The notes beneath the pieces were generated by a model. It worked only from the letters and a program-made list of their open reading frames with translations. It was not told where the DNA came from and did no database searches. 64,000 nucleotides of DNA from Ahaetulla prasina (Eukaryota; Chordata; Lepidosauria; Squamata; Colubridae): assembly GCF_028640845.1 (NCBI RefSeq), contig NC_080543.1, forward strand, positions 96,337,825 to 96,401,824. Direction: 5' to 3'. Of the stretch, positions 45,175-58,194 are shown piece after piece (the stretch's first letter is position 1; every line of letters begins with the position of its first letter). Made by a program: the position numbers and the translations under genes.

Positions 45175-46060
45175 AAATCCTTTGGGATACACCCAATGTA
45201 ACAATACACATTCAAAAATGGAGGAATTTGTGAATCAGATCAGCTTTTTTATCTAGTTTGTGGATGTTGTAATAATATTTGAGTCTGTGAAAGACAGAGA
45301 CCGTCTGTTATTTTTACTATGTCTCTTCAAAGCTTTAAATCAATTTCAGTGTTTCTTTGGGGTGGGATGATTAGTTTCTGAGCAGTTGAAATATACTCAG
45401 TTTTTCCTTGATAATATCTTTTATTTTTAATATTTTAACACTTTTTCCTTCCTGAGTCATTCTATCAAGAGCTGCCTGGATATTCAATCAATCAATCAAT
45501 CAATCAAATTTGTTATATCGTGTAAATCCTACCAATTGAGATTATCCAACAACTGATACTTTCAAATTTACACAAGAGGCTGTTTTCCTTTTTTAATTTG
45601 TCTTACAAATTTATTTGTAAGTTACAAATTATATATTGTTGCAGGGTGAAACTAGATTTGTTAAATATATTTTTTACATATTACAAATTCTGTGATAAAT
45701 TATAATCAGTGGATCACTTTGTTGTCTTTGCCTAACAGCTAAATTTGTTTTTGCATTCAACATTATTTGGCATTTCTGCTGCCTGAAATTCATTTATTTG
45801 TGAGCTTATTTGCCTATTTCAATAATACTTGTTACACTGCATATTCACCTTTCATAAGTTCTAACAAATTTTCTGATCTTCAATTTGCATTTATAGTTTT
45901 TAAAAATGCAGATTATCTGAACATAAATGGCCATGCTTTATATCCTGCAAATAGAAGAACATTATTGATTCATCCCATACTGAAATATATTGGATAAAGA
46001 ACAATATATTATATATATATATATAGTATTTGTTTTCTGAGGTTTTCGTGGGTGTTTGTA
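45175..46060. other. AT-rich intronic sequence with (aatc)n at about 45484-45507
   Basis: Apart from six aatc units and a short (ta)n run at 46004-46024, nothing is recognised. Confidence 0.5.
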
Positions 46061-46069
46061 TGTAGGTCT

Positions 46070-46220
46070 TTGGTTATTCGGGTTTTCTCCTATTTCTCCT
46101 ACAATTTTTCCCCAGAAGCACGAAGCTGTAAACACCTAGCCTGAAGATGACGAATGGGACTTCGTCGAAACGTCGCCAAGACACTTCCAATTTTACGCGG
46201 GAGAAAACCTGAATAAACAA
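46070..46220 (+). repeat. Penelope-like terminal fragment with inverted repeats
   Basis: ttattcgggttttctcc (about 46073-46090) and gggagaaaacctgaataa (about 46199-46216) are inverted repeats around a hammerhead-like core. The arrangement ctgaag...gaaacgtc followed by gaaaacc resembles the terminal repeats of reptile Penelope-like elements as I recall them. No coding sequence is attached. Confidence 0.5.
46141..46174 (+). ncRNA. Candidate hammerhead ribozyme core
   Basis: CTGAAGA (46141-46147) fits the conserved CUGANGA box. GACGAA (46149-46154) pairs with TTCGTC (46161-46166) as a 6-bp stem II with loop TGGGAC. GAAAC (46167-46171) and GTC (46172-46174) supply the second core strand and the cleavage triplet. 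Stem III would be minimal, as in Penelope-like retroelement hammerheads, which are thought to act as dimers. One extra base (T at 46148) sits between the first box and stem II, and stem I appears short (two pairs). Cleavage activity is therefore uncertain. Confidence 0.45.
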
Positions 46221-46401
46221 AGACATGTGTGTGTGTATGTATATATATATACTGCTTTCATAGTCGAATATTTTTTTTAAATCCTAAATTTTATAAATCA
46301 AAGCAGATTCTTTTTATTGCATTCTTTATCTAACAAGGCTTACATTTGAGCATGTAGACTACGTTGTAGCCTTTTTGAGTCAGTCAATAAAAAGTGTATA
46401 G

Positions 46402-46922
46402 CAGGGGTAGTCAACCTTTTTATACCTACCGCCCACTTTTGTATCTCTGTTAGTAGTAAAATTTTCTAACTGCCCACCGGTTCCACAGTAATGCACCATG
46501 TATCATTGTCTGCACATGCCTCTCGCGCATTGTGGATTGGGGTTGGGGGGGGACGCCGGCTACCAGTTCTGCTTGTCTGTTACAGCTGGGTGGTGTGGGG
46601 GGTGATGCATGAGCTATTCTGGGACGAGGCTCTTTTGTTTGCGGTTGCACTATAGCACCATTTAGTTTCACTTATGTAACGTGAACTAAACTTATGTGTG
46701 GGCAATACAAATAGCATATTTTCAGAAATTTAAATTGTCACAGGGAATTTTATGAAAACCTAATGAAAATGTTTTTAGATAATGCTATGAATTTTTTTTA
46801 AAAAGTCAATTAAATTTTTTTAAAAAAGGAAAGTGCTTCCGTATTGGACAAAACCCCTACTACCCACCATGAAAGCTGGAACGCCCACTAGTGGGCGGTA
46901 GGGACCAGGTTGACTACCACTG
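46402..46922. mobile_element. hAT-type element (CAGGGGTAGTCAACCT...AGGTTGACTACCACTG)
   Basis: Terminal inverted repeats of 16 bp with two mismatches and a perfect 8-bp duplication gtgtatag (46394-46401 and 46923-46930). 521 bp. Just inside the ends, taccgcccactt and agtgggcggta are also complementary. No transposase is encoded. Confidence 0.93.
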
Positions 46923-47035
46923 GTGTATAGGAACACTCAATTTTTGTTACTTGCTTGGTTCTGATAAAAATCAACCATCAATGTATTCAGTCTGGAATGC
47001 AACCCAAAAACCCTGTTCTTTTCTTCTTATAGGGT

Positions 47036-47508
47036 CAGTAGTGGGATTCAGCTGGTTCAGGCCGGTTCAGGAGAACCAGTTGTTAAATTGCTGGCTGCCC
47101 TGCCCCGCCCCTTCCAGGAATCCCCACGCACCCCATTTTGGCTCCCAAGTAAGTGCAGGGAGGCCTACAAAATGGGGCAAGGGGGGTGCGGCATGGCCCC
47201 CTTTGGCCCATTTTTGCTCCCAGGAGGCTTCAGGGAGGCCTTCCAGGCCCAAAACAGGGCACAGGGGTACAGTGTGGCACCCCCTCGGCCCATTTTTGCT
47301 CCCAGGAAGCTGCAAGAGGCCTATTAGGCCCAAAATGGGTTGCAGGGGGGTGCAGTACAGGCTTCCCATGGCCCATTTTTGCTCCCAGGGGGGTGCAGGA
47401 GGCGAGTGGTGCCTGTCATGCACCTGGCCACTCCCACCATGGCCACGCCCACCCAGCCGGTCATTAGGGCAGAGAACTGGTTGTTAAATTATTTGAATCC
47501 TACCACTG
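47036..47508. mobile_element. hAT-type element with an internal minisatellite
   Basis: Ends CAGTAGTGGGATTCA and TTGAATCCTACCACTG belong to the family of the 137-bp elements. Flanks tatagggt (47028-47035) and aatagggt (47509-47516) match at seven of eight positions. Between the shared ends lie about four imperfect units of roughly 82 bp, each carrying cccatttttgctcccagg (from about 47130, 47206, 47288 and 47371). The long overlapping open frames here are by-products of the GC-rich repeat. Confidence 0.85.
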
Positions 47509-47516
47509 AATAGGGT

Positions 47517-50204
47517 CCATGTCCAGTTCCAGTTCAGTAGTTTCAGGAGGTAAGCAAAATAAAAAAAACCAAAAATATAAAACAGGAAATACTGCCAGGC
47601 AGTGAATAAACTGCCAATGTTGTGGGGGGGGGATGTAAAATCACACATTATCCTTACCATCACCAATCATCTGATGTAGTTAGTCCAAACAAAGAGTTTG
47701 TACCACTTACCAGTACATCAGGAGTCTAAGAAATGAACTGCTGATTTTATTAAGTCAGTGAGTACGAACTGTTATCATTAGTAGGAAAAAGTAAGATATC
47801 CTTATGGCCCTGAGACAATTTTGAGATGAAGGTGAAGGAGTCAATTGTAGTTCAGTGATAATGAAGACAACAAAATTTGCCATCTTTTAACTAGAGTAAG
47901 TCATTCAGACAGCTTGACTGTGACTAGTTAATCCGTTCTATCTATTTGATGTCCACAATATGGAACATGAACAAATGATTACATATTTGAAAGTAGCAGT
48001 AAAATAGATGCAAATGCACTGGAATAATATTTGCGGACCCATTAAAAGCCTATATTTTATCTTGAAGCTTCAACTATCATGGCACATTAAAACAGCTGCT
48101 GCATTCTGAAATGATTAATAAGGCAATAACTATTAAAATAAAGAACATGCCAAGTTCAAAGGAAGAAGGAGAAACATATGGGAGAATAATGAACTGATAA
48201 AGAATTTCAACTGAAAAGTCCATTTTGGAGCTAGAACCATGAAAAGCCAACAAGAGCTGGACAAAACTAGCAGAATAAAAATTGACCACCCTTATATATT
48301 TGTCTTTGAAAGGGAACATGAATTGTATTGTAGAAAAGTAACTGTTGCCTAATTTTTTATCCTTCATAGAAATATTCAATGGTTTATATTAAACCACAAC
48401 AAAAGGATCTACTGGAATAGGCTTTCCTGCCTCATTGTTCCAGGAGATGCAAGTGACAATAAACCTAGGTTTTTGAGACATAGAGGTCATCCCTTTAAAG
48501 GCTGCATTGATAAGCAGATAAGCTGCTTAACAATTTGACTTTAAGAGTCAAAGAAACCCAGGGTCCCATTTAGAAACAATAGTTCACCAAGAAGGAATAA
48601 TTGGCATTTAAAGTAATCAAAATCCAGGAGCTTTTAGACAGCAACCAGTTTTCTTTATCCAACCTGGCTTATTCCATTGTTCCTGTTGAAATAGTGGTGC
48701 TGATGCTGTCTTAGATGCTCACCAAATCACTTGGGTTTTTTTTGACAGTGCATATCTATATAATTTTGTATACTTGTCCTAGGATGTCCATTAAATATGC
48801 AAAAACCAGTATGTTGCATTTGGGATGATCATATGTGTTTCCAAAGAAATATACAAATATCCAAGTTTTTTGTCTTTTAAAAAATAATAAAGTTCAAATT
48901 ATTGGACAAATTCAGTGCCAAGCAGCATGCAATGTTTTTTCCTCTGTATAAGACAATATTCTCTTACAGTCAGTATTGAATCTTTTTTACCATGCTGTGC
49001 TTATTACTTTCTTGTTTCTTTCTCTTGAGAATATTTAATAATAATTCAGCCCAGCTAGCATAGCCAACCCACCCACTCAAAAAAACATACTATCTCCAAT
49101 TGCCAAATTTCATATTATGCTAACTACTCAAGTATGCCCATTTTGATCTAATTGGATGAAAAGAAATAATTGGCTGAACCTAAATATACTGTATGTGTAC
49201 ATGTGTGTTTAAAAATATTTTAAATTTCTTGACCAGAAAAATATACTGTGTTTTATTTATTACAAAGTTAAGGAATTAATTTCCAGAATGCATTATGTTT
49301 CTATAATACTTGGAAAACATTTTGAAACATTCATGCATTGTTTTGAAATTTTCTATAGAATTTCTCCAAAACATGAAAGTCAAAAATGGGAGCTTCAGTT
49401 TCCCAAATTACACATGGATTTTATTTAGATTAGTTCAATGTTTGGGCAACTTCACTTACTATAAATTTTCCTTCTGATCTCTTGGAATATTCATGTACCT
49501 TATCTTTAGATTGGGGTTCAAAATAAGAGTAAATCAGGTATATTTCTTACCACCATAAATATCAGTTTGAAAATTGTGGTGTGCTATGTCTAGAAAATTG
49601 CATTTTGATCCTTTTTCTTATGCCCAACTGATGCTACGGGATAGTCCAGACCCTAAAGTTGTCAAATGAAAGATCTGTATGGATGCTGATATTTTTATTT
49701 TGATGAGCTATTGGGTGACAATGATACATTTTTAGCATTTTCTATGTAAAAAGAAAAATACCATTTGTCTACTGTTATCCCCTTACAGTATATGAGAACT
49801 AAATTTTTTATTGACATTGTGATTTGAACCAATGGGGTTTCAATTTCAGAAATACCAAATTTATTAGAAAAGATCACTAAATTCTATCAGACAAAGCTCA
49901 TAATTATAATACAATAATAAACTGTTGAGAAATCAATTCATATGGAAGTTCTGAAAGGGTTTTTGTAACTAGTAATTTTTGGAGAATTTGTCTAAACCAT
50001 GACAAGCTATCTTAACATCTGTGTCAAACTTTTCAAAATATCTTTAAATTTATTGGCCTAATTACTCAATAGATTAAAGACCTAATATTGCTTGAGATTT
50101 AGGAAAAACTTTGTTGCAGACACAGATTATGTAGTAATTATAACTTTGTTTAGAGCCTGTTGAAAAGTATGAATAGCATTGAAAAAAACAATGACTGGGT
50201 TATA
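47517..50204. other. AT-rich intronic sequence, nothing recognised
   Basis: No gene or named repeat seen in about 2.7 kb. Confidence 0.5.
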
Positions 50205-51233
50205 TTACACTTATGACTATCATGTGCAGTCAATGCGGTCATGTGATTGCAATTTGGGTGCTTGACAACCAACATCTATTTGCTAGGCCAATTCTAGAAT
50301 ACAGCTCACAACAACCAACAACATTTGCTAGGCCAATTCTAGAATACAGCTCGTCTGTTTGGAACCCACACTACATTTCTGACATCAATACAATTGAACG
50401 TGTCCAGAAATATTTTACAAGAAGAGTTCTCCACTCCTCTGAATACAACAAAATACCTTATCCCACCAGACTTGAAATCCTAGGCTTAGAAAACTTAGAA
50501 CTCCATCACCTTCGACAAGACCTAAGTTTAACTCATAGAATCATCTATTGCAATGTCCTTCCTGTTAAAGATTACTTCAGCTTTAATTGCAATAATACAA
50601 AAGCAACCAATAGATTTAAACTTAATGTAATGCTTTAATCTAGATTGCAGAAAATATGACTTCTGTAACAGAATCATCAGTGCTTGGAACACTTTACCTG
50701 ACTCTGTGGTCTCTTCCCATAATCCCAAAAGCTTTAACCAAAAACTTTCTACTATTGACCTCACCCCATTCCTAAGAGGACCATAAGGGGCGTGCATAAG
50801 AGCACAAACGTGCCTACCGTTCCTGTCCTATTGTTTTTCTTTTTCTTCTTATATATATATGCTTATACCTCCTTATATTTCCTCATATATATGTTTATAT
50901 ACTGTATAATCTTTTTGTGTGATGCCTATATATATTGTTTGACAAATAAATAAATAAAATAAAATAAAATATTTAGGACTGTCTCAGCATCCTGCAATCA
51001 CATGATTACTATCTGCAGCTTTCTCAGCTGGCTTCTGACAAGCAAAGCCAATGGGGAAACTGGCAGGTCATGGTCATGTGATGTCTTACTTAATGACTAC
51101 AGGTGATTCACTTAATGACAACAGGGACTGCTGTTGCTAAATGGGACAGTGGTGATGTTTCGCTTAATGACCACTTTGCTTAGCAATAGAGTTGCCAGTC
51201 CCAATTAAGGTCATTAAGCAAAGATCACCTATA
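50205..51233. mobile_element. tacaggtagtcc-family element split by a LINE
   Basis: Left part 50205-50271 (ggtcatgtgattgcaatttg, ggtgcttgacaacca) and right part 50971-51233 (ttctgacaagcaaagccaat, gattcacttaatgacaacag, aagatcacctata) align to consecutive parts of the 28977-29335 element. The LINE at 50272-50970 lies between them. The left terminus is missing or too diverged to place. Confidence 0.55.
50272..50970 (+). pseudogene. CR1/Jockey-superfamily LINE 3' end, same family as 8540-9905
   Basis: The frame 50213-50638 contains RPILEYSSSVWNPHYISDIN, TIERVQKYFTRRVLHSS and RLEILGLENLELHHLRQDL, the C-terminal part of the reverse transcriptase protein. Frameshifted remains of the final block follow to about 50785 (CGP-type end LTPFLRGP). 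The tail is attgtttgacaaataaata followed by aaat units. A 46-bp direct duplication opens the copy (see findings). Confidence 0.85.
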
Positions 51234-54200
51234 ATGGGTGGGTGACCTTGAGAGAACTAGGGAAAAGAGATACTGCCTAGGAAACAATCAGATAAAAAGG
51301 AGGGAGATCCCAATAGCTTACCAGTCAGAAGAAGAAACCTACCCTAATTAATTAGTTGGTTAAAAATAAAAGCAGGAAGATTTTACTCTGAGACTTACAA
51401 GATTGTTAATGTAGCCTTACAATTAATAGAATTATCTTATTTAGTGATGTTTTCTGTCTAATTTACCCAGAAAGCCGACACTTTCTGTAACAATGAAAGG
51501 AATGAGGTTTCATATAAAAATTTATATAAATGGTTGCTTTCTTTGTTTTCTTCTATTAAATAAACACTCACTTTTTCAACCCACCTCCATATTGTTTCTC
51601 AAGTTAATTTTCTGAAATTGGATTATTTTTATTGATTTTTTGTTTTATTTCATTTTTACTTATTTAGGTAATTACAAAATACAGTATACTGAGATTGTGA
51701 CCAACTAGGTTGATTTTTTTTATAAGCAACTAGATTTTATTTTATTTTCTGGTCAGTGTTGTTAAGATCTTGTTGATTACATCAAATTTACAAAGTACGA
51801 AAAATATTTTTATTCAGATACCAGCATACACCTAAAGAAAATCATATCTAATCCTTGAAACCAATGGATTCTACACCCACGATATATATATGTGTCTATT
51901 TGTGTGTGTGCGTGCTTGTGTGAGTGAGAAAGAGAGATGGTGTCTGTATGGGTGTGTATCCCCAAGTCAGCATATGTTTCTACATACTGTACCTCTAGAT
52001 AAACCAGAGATTTATTCTGTTAGTGTATAACATTATTAATTACCATCTGTTCTCTTGCAATCCCTAAATTTCTATAGTAAGATTATCATTAGGGCCTCTT
52101 TTCCTGTTTGAACCAGGCAGTGGAAAAAAACAAGGTCTTTAATAAGAAAGGAATTAGGAAGTATCTTCTTTCAGTATTATTTATAATAGACATGGACCAT
52201 TTTGCATTTACCACAAAGCAGCCAATTAGGTCATAGACGAGTTAATCTTCTATCTCCCATTAAACATTATTCATGCTCATTTTATACCACACAGCACTCT
52301 GATGCCCATTATCCATCATTTACAAGTGTTATTTGTCTATAAAAGTGACACCAAAAAGTTGAAAAATTATTCTATTCAGACTGAATGTGCTTTAATGAAT
52401 TGTGTGAATGTGATAGGCTTTACATCCTAAGAAGTAATTAGTTAAAGCTGTAAATAAATTTTTAAAGGATGCAAATGATTGCCTGTCCAGATAGCAAAAT
52501 GCTATCTGTATTGTAAGGCTGCAATATACTACAGCAACTACCTGCTACTAACATTTAAAACACTATACTCATAGAAATTTGCATTAGCATAAGTAGAATT
52601 AATCACAAGTCACACAGGTAAGAGTTTGCCATATTTTTCTCTTAGAAGGGGTTTAACATAAAATAATACACTTGATAATTTATGGCTAATAAAGTTAATC
52701 AGATTCAGGGCTTCTTATTCATGCATGCATTTAAATGGGATCTTGAACACAATATGTATATTTATGAAACAAGAACTGAAAGATCATCGTCAGTGGAAGG
52801 GAAAATCTAGCAAGGATAACTGTGGATAATAAAATAAGTATCTCATTCTTTTTACAACATAAATTTGCTTCACCTAAAATACAAATATTTATTTTAATTC
52901 ATTTTAATATAATATTTATGTAATTGCATTTCAGAAGAGCTAAACAGAGTAGTTAACATTATGGATTTTTCTAGACAAAATAAATAAATTAAGGAATTAA
53001 TGAAAGGAAAAATGTAGACATTTTTATATTCTTATGGTAAAAAAATAAACATTTCATGAGAGGTATACAGTACATAACTGATTTTATAAGTATCAGTTAT
53101 GTTTGCAACACAAAGACACTAGAGATTTCAATGATAAACAAATACAATAATCCAAATGGGATAAGACATTACAATACATTATATATGTCACCCTAAATGC
53201 ATGGGGATTTTTTATATATCTGACTATAAATCAATGAAGTTAAAACTAACCGTGCTCATTTTGGTAGGACGTGCTTAATAGAATTACATTTTTCGAAGCT
53301 GCTATGAAAAGCCATAGAGAAGTTACAGGGAGTTTTATGAATCTTACCCTAAAACCTTTAGCAGAACCCAGTAGTTAAATTCCTAAATTCCACCCCCAAA
53401 CAATTTTGGTATTAAAAAAAACCAAAGGAGGAAGGGTTAATAATCATGGCAGCTTCTGCTAAATTATAGGTGTTTTAGACATGAGCCTACAATGTAGTAG
53501 AAATGTGAATTTTGGAATCATTAACTTTAAAACATGTTTCTAAATTGATAATGCCATTCCATTAGAAGTGGGGTCTGAGTTAATGGGATAAATTTAAATG
53601 AATAAAAACTCTAAGTCAGTGATTTTGCCTTTTATTCCATTTACTTGTTCCTGTAATGGATACCTTCTTCAGGTAAGAAAGAATTTGGCAATTTTATAAT
53701 GTATGACTCCAGGGCAACTTATTCTACCAGATGCCTTCCAGATGTTCTGGACTTCAACTCCTCTCACTTCTCTGCCAGCATGGCCGGTTGACATGGCATG
53801 TTTGGAGTGCAAATATTGACAAAAACTCTTCTAGCACAATCATCTTCAGGACCATAATTGCCCTTAAGTCCAAACTAGTATCGGTTGTACGGTATTTTGT
53901 TTGCAAATGACCTGGTCCAATTGTGATCTGATCTATCAATTAAAGCTTCATCTGCTAAGAAAATTTTGCTTTTGTTCTTTAATATAAAATCAAGAAGGAA
54001 CTTAGTTTAGTAAGTTTCAGGACTTTCTCCTGAAAAGAACAGAGCAGATTCTTTTTAAAATTACGCTTGATTTTAAAAATGCATCAGTGTAAATTCAAGG
54101 CAATGTAGTTTTTAAGCCAGCTAGTTCTGGTTTTTCTTTAATGCAATACATATTGAACAAAATGTTATCAAACATCGCTAATGGCTAAACTTTATTTACG

Positions 54201-57200
54201 TAATTTGTACAGCAAGAAGTACTACAGTATTCAGATCTTAAATGTAGAGAAAGCAAAGTGCATACAATGTATGAAATTGTTGTTTCAATTTGTTGGAAAT
54301 TCTTAGGAATATTTAGTGGCAATATATGATTTTGCTGCATAGGTATGTTATGTCTTAGATTACTTACTTGTTCATAGCTATGATAAAAAGCACTTCCTTT
54401 GTTGAAGAATTATATTTCAAGATATCAAAACTGCTGAACTAATGTCAGCCCAAAATTTAAATTGTAACATAAAGTTTTAGATAATTATTAAGGTAAGTTC
54501 AATATATCATAAATACGCAAAATGTGTATATATGAGTTACTTGATTTATAACATAGATTATCATTTGATTTATGTAGAAGTTACAGGCTGGCAGTTAAAC
54601 CTAAGTTTTATAGAAATTCAGTGACTGCATTATCTCTGTTGCCTCTGTATCTGATCAGAGAATACCAGCTGTGCCATACAGTAAAGTGGATGTGTGCTTT
54701 TGTACCCATTCTAAATCTATTATTAAATCACTCTAGAAAAGAAGCAAATCTGAATTCTTTGAAAGATGGCTTTTAACACATTTAAATAAACAGAAAATAT
54801 GTGGGAAAGTGCAAATTCCAAAGGATGCTGAAACATGTAACAAAAGCCTATGAGTTTACTTTTAATGGAAAGTAGGCCAATTGTTAAATTAACAAATATT
54901 GAAAAATCATTTATATTACAGGTTGAATTGAATCAACATTACTTTTCTCCTGAAACCATTTAGCTAACACAAAATAAAATCTAATTAAAATAAAAAAAAT
55001 AAAAAAATCCCACCATTTTTAAAGATAAATAGATTGCAAGACACGTGGGAGGAACTTCATGTATAACATTGACCTGAAAAAGAGTAATTAAAAAAGATGC
55101 TTAGCAGACATTCTATAATGGAACCCATATTGAATGCCCATCTCCCAAAGTAACACTCTGAGCAGGATACAGTTGGGCCAATGATAAATTCACATATATA
55201 AGGTCCAAAACTGGGGTTGTGAAGCTTTAATTATGGAAAGAATTCTATAAAAATTAAACACTAATATTAATTTCTAGTTGCTACAAGTTCTCTTTGCAGT
55301 AAAAGTTAACTTTTTCAAATTAAGAAGGGTTTAGCATAACAATCTCAAGAATAAACAAAGTGTTATGATACATTAATTAATAGTGGGTGATAACAAAAGA
55401 TCCAGTATTATTAACCACTGAGTAAATGTCACTACCTAATAAATTCAACAAATGAAAGAAAATATATTAAATTTAACTACTGAATTACATTTTAAATTTA
55501 ACTACTAAAATTTACTAATTTCCAATATCACTACAATTATGCCAAAGTTGAACAATATAAACCTGGCTTAAATATAGTCTTCATTAAGCTACATACCGGT
55601 AGCTTTAATTCTGCTGAAAAGCCAGAAATTTCTTAAAATGATAACTCACCACTTTGATACATTACAAATATAGTTAATCTTTAAGACTATGCAACATAAT
55701 TTAGAGCTGACCAATAGCACTCTAGACCTCTGTATAATAAAGTATTTCAAATGTTAAACACTGCAACTTTATATCATAATACTAACAATTCTTATTGAAC
55801 AATTTCTCTGAATTCTCACCATACAATCCATAATTTTACATACTTCATTTGTATTCCTTCCACTTATTTAACATTAAAAAACTAAACATTCAACAATCTT
55901 CAGTTGGATCAATTTTTACAACTTAATACTCTAAAGTAGGTGCACTGTAGATAATATAAAGGCTTTATTATAACAACGTTATTTTGTGAACTTTGGTTTA
56001 TTAAGACAGGAAGAATTTCAAGATCTCAATTTAGACATCAGCTAATTAAATTACAAAAGCAATTTTTCGGTTTATTGAGCTTCTCCTCCTGCTTGAACAA
56101 TGCCACAACAATCTGCTTAATCATACTAAGACAAACTTCTGAAGAACTATTATCTCAATGTGATGTGTGACTACTATAAGGTTGAGTAAGCTATGCCTTT
56201 CTTAGTTGCTATATATGGAGATTTTGTAGAATAAGTATCTAGTAGACCTTTACAAGTCATTCAACAACTATTCCAACAGAAGTGTTTTCTTGATGTTCCC
56301 AGAAGATACTAGGAAGGCGCAGAAGTGCCTATGCCAAAATGTCAAACGGTGACTTCTTCTGCAATGCATCAAGAGAAACACAAATTATTAACACTGGCCT
56401 GCTAGCTGTAAATATAAAAGAGAATTTATGCTTTACATTATATAAATATATGATAATATATCATTTTGCTCCTGTAAAAGCACACACACACACTACTTCT
56501 TTTGTCAAAGTATAATCAGTAAAAGAAGCTGGATGAACAATCATATGGCATAACTGAAAGGTCTATTCGAGAAAATCTCACTATTGTGACTGAATTCACC
56601 AACTTGCCTCACTTGTTATGTTTTAAATAAATGGCTGTAAAGAGTGACTTCTGTGAAAAGCATGGGAGAGAATACAGGAATAAAGAAGTATTTTCCCTTT
56701 CTTTTGTTGCCCTGAGGTGACAATTTGTCATTGAACAAATTCACTGGGAGTCCCTACATACCACAACAAGGTAACAAATCAACAGACTTATCATTCTAAA
56801 ACAAAAGCAATTCATCCAAAACATTTGCATTTTCTGGTACGTTGGGTCTATTTGTTCTGTCTATGAAACAGCTACAGGAATGGTATTTCTATGTTGGATC
56901 TATGCATTTTATTTATAAGACAAAGAAGAACATGTTGATTATACATATTGACTGTGGACATGGAACCATTATTCCCTAATGGCTGAAATATAATCTGCAA
57001 TAATGCAAACCAATTATAGCAGGCATCAAATAAGAAAAGAGTTGATTTATTTCATTTTGATTCTGAATTGCTATTTAAATAGTAAGATTTACAGAATTTT
57101 GGAGATTAAGGTTGAATTTAACAGAATTAATTACACTAGAATTTTGAAGTCTTATTTTACCCATACATACAGAAATCATAAAGGTACTCCATAAGATCAT

Positions 57201-57270
57201 ATGTTATTTAGGATTGGAAGACTAAAATTATGGGAAGATTTGTTTTACAAGCTATGATTTCACCTCACAT
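51234..57270. other. Six kilobases of AT-rich intronic sequence
   Basis: No gene, exon or intact repeat seen. A relic of the palindromic ttcaactcc element lies at about 53735-53800 (ctggacttcaactcctctca, agcatggccgg), and weak tg/ta repeats near 51885-51920. Confidence 0.5.
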
Positions 57271-57699
57271 CAGAGGTGGGCTTCAGCCAGTTCAGACGAA
57301 CTAGTTAAGATTTTGCGCAGTTCGGAGAACTGGCTAATCGCACCACTGGCTGGCCCCACCCACCTTGCCCTGCCCTATCTCACCTTGCCTGCCTTGGCTG
57401 GTGGCTAGAGTCATGCCCGTGCCCAGCTACTCTCTGGCTCCTTCACTCACTCGCCCAGACCACATGGCCTAGCTGATCTCTGCACCTCGCCCACTTGCCT
57501 GCCTTTGCCACAGCCTACCACACCGGCCACGTGGCCCAGATGATCTCCACGCCTCGCTCACTCTGCTCACCATGGCTGCCTGCAAAGGTAAGGCGCTTAG
57601 CCAAAGGCTGCCTCAGGGTGGACATGGCGAAACTTGGCTGCCTTTCAGGCCTGGCTCTCGCCATCCTTCTGCCCACATGCTGCCCTCTCGCCCTTCACC

Positions 57700-57880
57700 T
57701 CAGGTCGGGGATGCGCCAGTCCCTGGCTCTGTCCTTTCCCGAGGCCTCTGCTCGCATGCCACCTGCTTGCCTTTCGCCTCGGGTCAGGGGAGGCACCAGA
57801 CCCTGGCTCTGTCCTTTCCCAGGGCCTCCACCTGCATGCCACCCGCTTCCCTTCATCTTGGGGGATGCACCAGTTCCTGC
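57700..57880. repeat. Short tandem repeat of about 81 bp in the composite element
   Basis: ccctggctctgtcctttccc occurs at about 57720 and 57801, each followed by a block with gcatgccacc. A third, diverged unit follows. Open frames of up to 270 codons through this region are rich in P, H and S, overlap on several frames of both strands and have no domain. Confidence 0.7.
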
Positions 57881-58194
57881 CTTTCTAAAGGGACACCTCC
57901 CCCCCATCCCGTTTGCTCCCACAAGTTTCCACCACAGTCTCACCCTTTGCCAAATCGGCTCGCTTACCTCCACCCCATTTCCCCTCCTTCAGACGCTCCT
58001 TATTCACTCTCCCCACTTCTTCCCCCATGACTGCCCCTTTCTTCATCCCACTACTTACCTTCCTCCTGCGGCTGGTGGCAGAGGGGAAGGTGAGCCAGGG
58101 CTGAGCCATCGCCACTTGGCCCCCCACCAGCCCACATCTTGCCCCCCCCACCCAGATTCTCTGCAGCTGCTGGGCCTTGCCTGCCAGCAGGCGG

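Noticed and set aside
47128..47400. Repeat units of about 82 bp as a CRISPR or satellite array
   Set aside because: Only about four diverged units confined between the ends of one transposon; a minisatellite explains them.
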